This document shows positions 5,342 through 7,641 of a stretch of 7,641 nt of DNA, one piece after another (position 1 is the stretch's first letter; each line of letters opens with the position of its first letter). Position numbers and translations under genes: made by a program. The stretch spans positions 1 through 7,641 of the forward strand of contig JASHRR010000667.1 of NCBI GenBank assembly GCA_030037185.1. The letters are read 5' to 3'. The notes under the pieces were generated by a model that searched no databases, was not told the DNA's origin, and saw nothing but the letters and a program-made list of their open reading frames with translations. Source of the DNA: Xanthobacteraceae bacterium. Lineage in GTDB: Bacteria > Pseudomonadota > Alphaproteobacteria > Rhizobiales > Xanthobacteraceae.

Positions 5342-6100
5342 CTACAGCGCCATGCCGCCGTCGATCAGATGGACCTGCCCGGTGATATAGCTCGCCTCGT
5401 CGGACGCAAGAAAGAGCGCGAGCCCGGCGACCTCCGCTGCACTTCCGAGCCGGCCGATCGGCTGGCGGTCGATGAAATCCTGGCGGACCTTGTCGATCGG
5501 CTTGCCGGTCGCCCTGGACAAGTCTTCGATCCGCCCGTCGAGCGAGGGCGTCTCGATGGTGCCGGGACAGATCGCGTTTGCCCGAATGCCGTGCCGGATG
5601 AAATCTGCCGCCACGGCCTTGGTGAGCCCGATGATGGCGGCCTTGGTGGCGCCATAGACGTAACGGTCCGGCACCGCCCGGATCGACGACACGACCGACG
5701 ACATGTTGACAATCGAGCCCCCCTTCTTCTCGACCATTCCCGGCAGGAAGGCGCGCAGGGTGCGGTGCATCGACTTGACGTTGAGGTCGAAGGAGAAGTC
5801 CCAGTCCTGCTCGCTGCATTCGAGCACGCTGCCGTGATGCACGAAGCCGGCGCAATTGACGAGGATGTCGGGCGGCCCGAATGCTTTGATCACGTCCTGC
5901 GCCAGTGCTTCGACGGCGGCGCTCGAGCGAACATCGAGCTTTTGCTGGCGCAGGCTGGCAAGGCTTGCGAGCTTTCCAATATCCAGATCGGTCGCGATCA
6001 CGCGCGCCCCCTCGGCGGTGAACGCCTCGCAGATGGCCCGCCCGATGCCCTGCCCGGCTGCCGTCACGACGGCGATCTTGTTGGCGAGGCGTTGAGTCAT
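5342..6100 (-). CDS. SDR oxidoreductase, BDH2 / 2-keto-3-deoxy-L-fuconate dehydrogenase-like
   Basis: A classical short-chain dehydrogenase/reductase of 252 residues with the expected single Rossmann domain. Visible motifs are TAAGQGIG (13-20) for the cofactor, Asp38 in ATDLD indicating NAD(H), NCAG (82-85, in place of NNAG), the catalytic Ser135 in NMSSV, Tyr149 and Lys153 (YGATK), and CPGTIETPSL (178-187). It closely resembles human BDH2 (DHRS6) and bacterial 2-keto-3-deoxy-L-fuconate 4-dehydrogenases, sharing GFVHHG, the arginine three residues before the catalytic Tyr (Arg146) and Arg190 after TPSL, positions that bind the substrate carboxylate in BDH2. It lies downstream of an aldonate dehydratase whose product would be a 2-keto-3-deoxy acid, so a role in oxidising that acid is reasonable. 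3-Hydroxybutyrate dehydrogenase activity is the alternative. The start is fixed by a perfect Shine-Dalgarno sequence. Confidence 0.9.
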   Translation of the reverse strand: MTQRLANKIAVVTAAGQGIGRAICEAFTAEGARVIATDLDIGKLASLASLRQQKLDVRSSAAVEALAQDVIKAFGPPDILVNCAGFVHHGSVLECSEQDWDFSFDLNVKSMHRTLRAFLPGMVEKKGGSIVNMSSVVSSIRAVPDRYVYGATKAAIIGLTKAVAADFIRHGIRANAICPGTIETPSLDGRIEDLSRATGKPIDKVRQDFIDRQPIGRLGSAAEVAGLALFLASDEASYITGQVHLIDGGMAL

Positions 6101-6106
6101 AAGGAT

Positions 6107-6114
6107 TCACCTCC
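6107..6114 (-). promoter_or_regulatory. Near-perfect ribosome binding site of the SDR gene
   Basis: GGAGGTGA on the minus strand is fully complementary to the 16S rRNA 3' end and lies 6 bases before the ATG at 6100. It supports this start and suggests efficient translation even though the gene is 264 bp from its upstream neighbour. Confidence 0.85.
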
Positions 6115-6177
6115 ACAAGTTTCAACAAAAGACGGCAGCCATTGAGCAGCGCGAAAACCGGGCTGGCCTGTGCAGAT

Positions 6178-6211
6178 GCAGCCCGGGTTTGCTTCGCTCA
6201 ACCCGGGCTGC
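6178..6211. repeat. Interspersed hairpin repeat, GGGTT/AACCC family, copy 2
   Basis: A perfect 12-bp stem, GCAGCCCGGGTT (6178-6189) with AACCCGGGCTGC (6200-6211), encloses the 10-base loop TGCTTCGCTC. Loop and inner stem match the copy at 53-78, while the outer stem differs on both arms and still pairs. It lies in the spacer between the dehydratase and the SDR gene, 78 bp before the SDR start, so it is likely transcribed and could act on message stability or as a terminator of the dehydratase transcript. Confidence 0.65.
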
Positions 6212-6279
6212 GGATCGCTTGCGGAGAGCGCCGAGCGAGCAAAGGGACGTGCCACAGACGACGGCCACGCCCCCTCCCT

Positions 6280-6308
6280 ACCCTCCCCCCTGCAAGCGGC
6301 GAGAGGGT
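6280..6308. repeat. C-run/GAGAGGG palindromic repeat
   Basis: ACCCTC (6280-6285) pairs with GAGGGT (6303-6308). The interval is C-rich then CTGCAAGCGGC. It resembles the structure at 3171-3196 (C-run followed by GAGAGGG) and the C-rich intergenic palindromes I recall from rhizobial genomes. It is 56 bp past the dehydratase stop on the minus strand. Confidence 0.4.
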
Positions 6309-6364
6309 GCAGTCAGCGCGCGCATGGCGATCGTGCCTCATCCACGTGGTGTTCTAAATCGTAC

Positions 6365-7641
6365 TCAATGATTATCGCGCGGCACCGGAAAGGTCTGGGC
6401 GACGCGCTGATACTTCACGGCGGGCTTTAGCACCATCCCGTCCGCCAATTGGTCTACCATCGAACGCTGAATTTCCTGCCAAGGCGTCTGGCTCTCGGGA
6501 GACTTGAACCCGCCGCTGTTCTTTAGGGCAAGGCGGCGCTCTGCGAGCTCGTCTTGCGAGATCAGAATGTCGGCAGTGCCCCTGTTAAGATCGATGCGAA
6601 TGCGGTCGCCGGTGCGCAGGAGCGCCAGCCCGCCGTTCGCTGCCGCCTCGGGCGACGCGTTGAGGATCGAGGGGGAGGCCGAGGTGCCCGATTGCCGGCC
6701 GTCGCCGATGCAAGGCAGCGACGAGAGCCCGCGCTTGATCAGCGCCGCTGGCGGCTGCATGTTGACCACCTCGGCCGAGCCCGGGTAGCCGATCGGCCCG
6801 ACGCCACGGATCACAAGAAGCGTGCCCTCGTCGATGCCGAGCGCCGGCTCGTCGATGCGCTGGTGGTAATCCTCCGGGCCATCAAACACCACGCAGCGTC
6901 CTTCAAATGCATTGGCGTCTTGAGGGTTCGACAGATAGCGCTGACGGAATTGGTCCGAAATGACGGATAGCTTCATGACGGCGGAGTCGAACAGGTTCCC
7001 GCTCAGCACCTTGAACCCCGCCGCCGGCTTCAGCGGCTTTCGGTAGGGGCGGATCACGTCGGTATCCTGCGGTCTCGCCGCGATGACGTTTTCTCCCATG
7101 GTGCGCCCATTGATGGTCAAGGCGTCGGCGTGAATGCGGTTTGCTTCCAGCAACTCATGCATAACGGCCGGCAGCCCGCCGGCGCGAAAATACTCCTCGC
7201 CGAGATACTTGCCGGCCGGCTGCATGTCGAGCAGCAGCGGAATATCAAGGCCGATCTTTTCCCAATCCGCGATGTCGAGCTTGATGCCGACGTGGCGCGC
7301 AATCGCGTTGATGTGGATCGGCGCGTTGGTCGAGCCGCCGATTGCCGAGCACGCCACGATGGCATTCTCGAAGGCCTTGCGGGTCAGAATGTCCGACGGT
7401 TTCAGATCTTCATGCACGATGGCGACGGCGCGCAATCCGGTCCGGTAGGCCATTTGCGCCCGCTCGCGATAGGGCGCAGGTATCGCGGCGCAACCCGGCA
7501 GCGACATGCCAAGCGCCTCGGCCATCGCATTCATGGTCGAGGCCGTGCCCATGGTGTTGCAATGGCCGATCGACGGCGCCGACGACGCGGCGATATCGAT
7601 GAACTCCTTGTAGTCGATCTTGCCGGCGGCGACGTCCTGGC
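6365..7641 (-). CDS. IlvD/Edd-family aldonic acid dehydratase, 5' end beyond window
   Basis: About 424 C-terminal residues are visible; the frame runs off the right edge. The family dehydrates sugar acids or dihydroxy acids at a [2Fe-2S] or [4Fe-4S] cluster with Mg. Seen are [20 protein letters not shown], with the third cluster cysteine (codon 7559-7561), [34 protein letters not shown], a VLSGNLF stretch, and [21 protein letters not shown] with the catalytic-type serine. The [14 protein letters not shown] form and the C-terminal PRDNH match the L-arabonate/D-xylonate dehydratase branch rather than biosynthetic IlvD. From L-arabonate dehydratase (about 580 aa) I estimate some 170 residues missing, including the first two cluster cysteines. 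The product would be a 2-keto-3-deoxy sugar acid, suited to the SDR downstream. Exact substrate (L-arabonate, D-xylonate, L-fuconate or other) cannot be fixed. Confidence 0.9.
   Translation of the reverse strand, partial: QDVAAGKIDYKEFIDIAASSAPSIGHCNTMGTASTMNAMAEALGMSLPGCAAIPAPYRERAQMAYRTGLRAVAIVHEDLKPSDILTRKAFENAIVACSAIGGSTNAPIHINAIARHVGIKLDIADWEKIGLDIPLLLDMQPAGKYLGEEYFRAGGLPAVMHELLEANRIHADALTINGRTMGENVIAARPQDTDVIRPYRKPLKPAAGFKVLSGNLFDSAVMKLSVISDQFRQRYLSNPQDANAFEGRCVVFDGPEDYHQRIDEPALGIDEGTLLVIRGVGPIGYPGSAEVVNMQPPAALIKRGLSSLPCIGDGRQSGTSASPSILNASPEAAANGGLALLRTGDRIRIDLNRGTADILISQDELAERRLALKNSGGFKSPESQTPWQEIQRSMVDQLADGMVLKPAVKYQRVAQTFPVPRDNH

Noticed and set aside
4042..5385. Plus-strand open frame of 447 codons opposite the DenD-like gene
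   Set aside because: It is an antisense shadow in GC-rich DNA: the product is Arg/Ala-rich with no domain, while the minus strand encodes a full Rossmann enzyme with motifs.
5294..6145. Plus-strand open frame of 283 codons opposite the SDR gene
   Set aside because: Antisense shadow; no recognisable family and no ribosome binding site, whereas the minus-strand SDR has all catalytic residues and a perfect Shine-Dalgarno sequence.

Overview
The window looks like chromosomal DNA from an alphaproteobacterium of the Bradyrhizobium/Rhodopseudomonas group (Hyphomicrobiales). This rests on GC-rich coding sequence, the protein sequences (SmpB, DapA, an HU variant with GGLGI, an L-arabonate-type dehydratase) and short GGGTT/AACCC hairpin repeats between genes. 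The genus is inferred; no rRNA is present. I do not see a phage, transposase, CRISPR array or other clearly new system. It is mostly ordinary chromosome with a repeat-rich intergenic landscape.

Left part (1-2727, all minus strand). dapA (lysine/diaminopimelate synthesis) is followed after 27 nt by mscL (osmotic safety valve), probably co-transcribed. A gene-poor stretch of about 700 bp then separates mscL from smpB (trans-translation partner of tmRNA). Downstream of smpB the first 213 bases hold three hairpins and no gene.

Middle (2728-4266). A tRNA-Asp(GTC) gene on the minus strand has encoded CCA and a plausible sigma70-type promoter. A divergent plus-strand gene encodes an HU-family nucleoid protein with a strong ribosome binding site. 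About 500 bp without a convincing gene follow; this stretch holds a weak terminator-like hairpin and a nested inverted-repeat element that ends in the stop codon of the next gene.

Right part (4267-7641, all minus strand). Three sugar-acid catabolism genes are read in the order: IlvD/Edd aldonate dehydratase (5' end beyond the window), a BDH2/2-keto-3-deoxy-L-fuconate-dehydrogenase-like SDR, and a D-erythronate-dehydrogenase-like (DenD) extended SDR. Together they suggest non-phosphorylative breakdown of an aldonic acid: dehydration to a 2-keto-3-deoxy acid, then oxidation. The exact substrate cannot be read from the sequence. The spacers between these genes (264 and 91 bp) carry hairpins, including a pair of mutually exclusive stems just upstream of the DenD-like gene.
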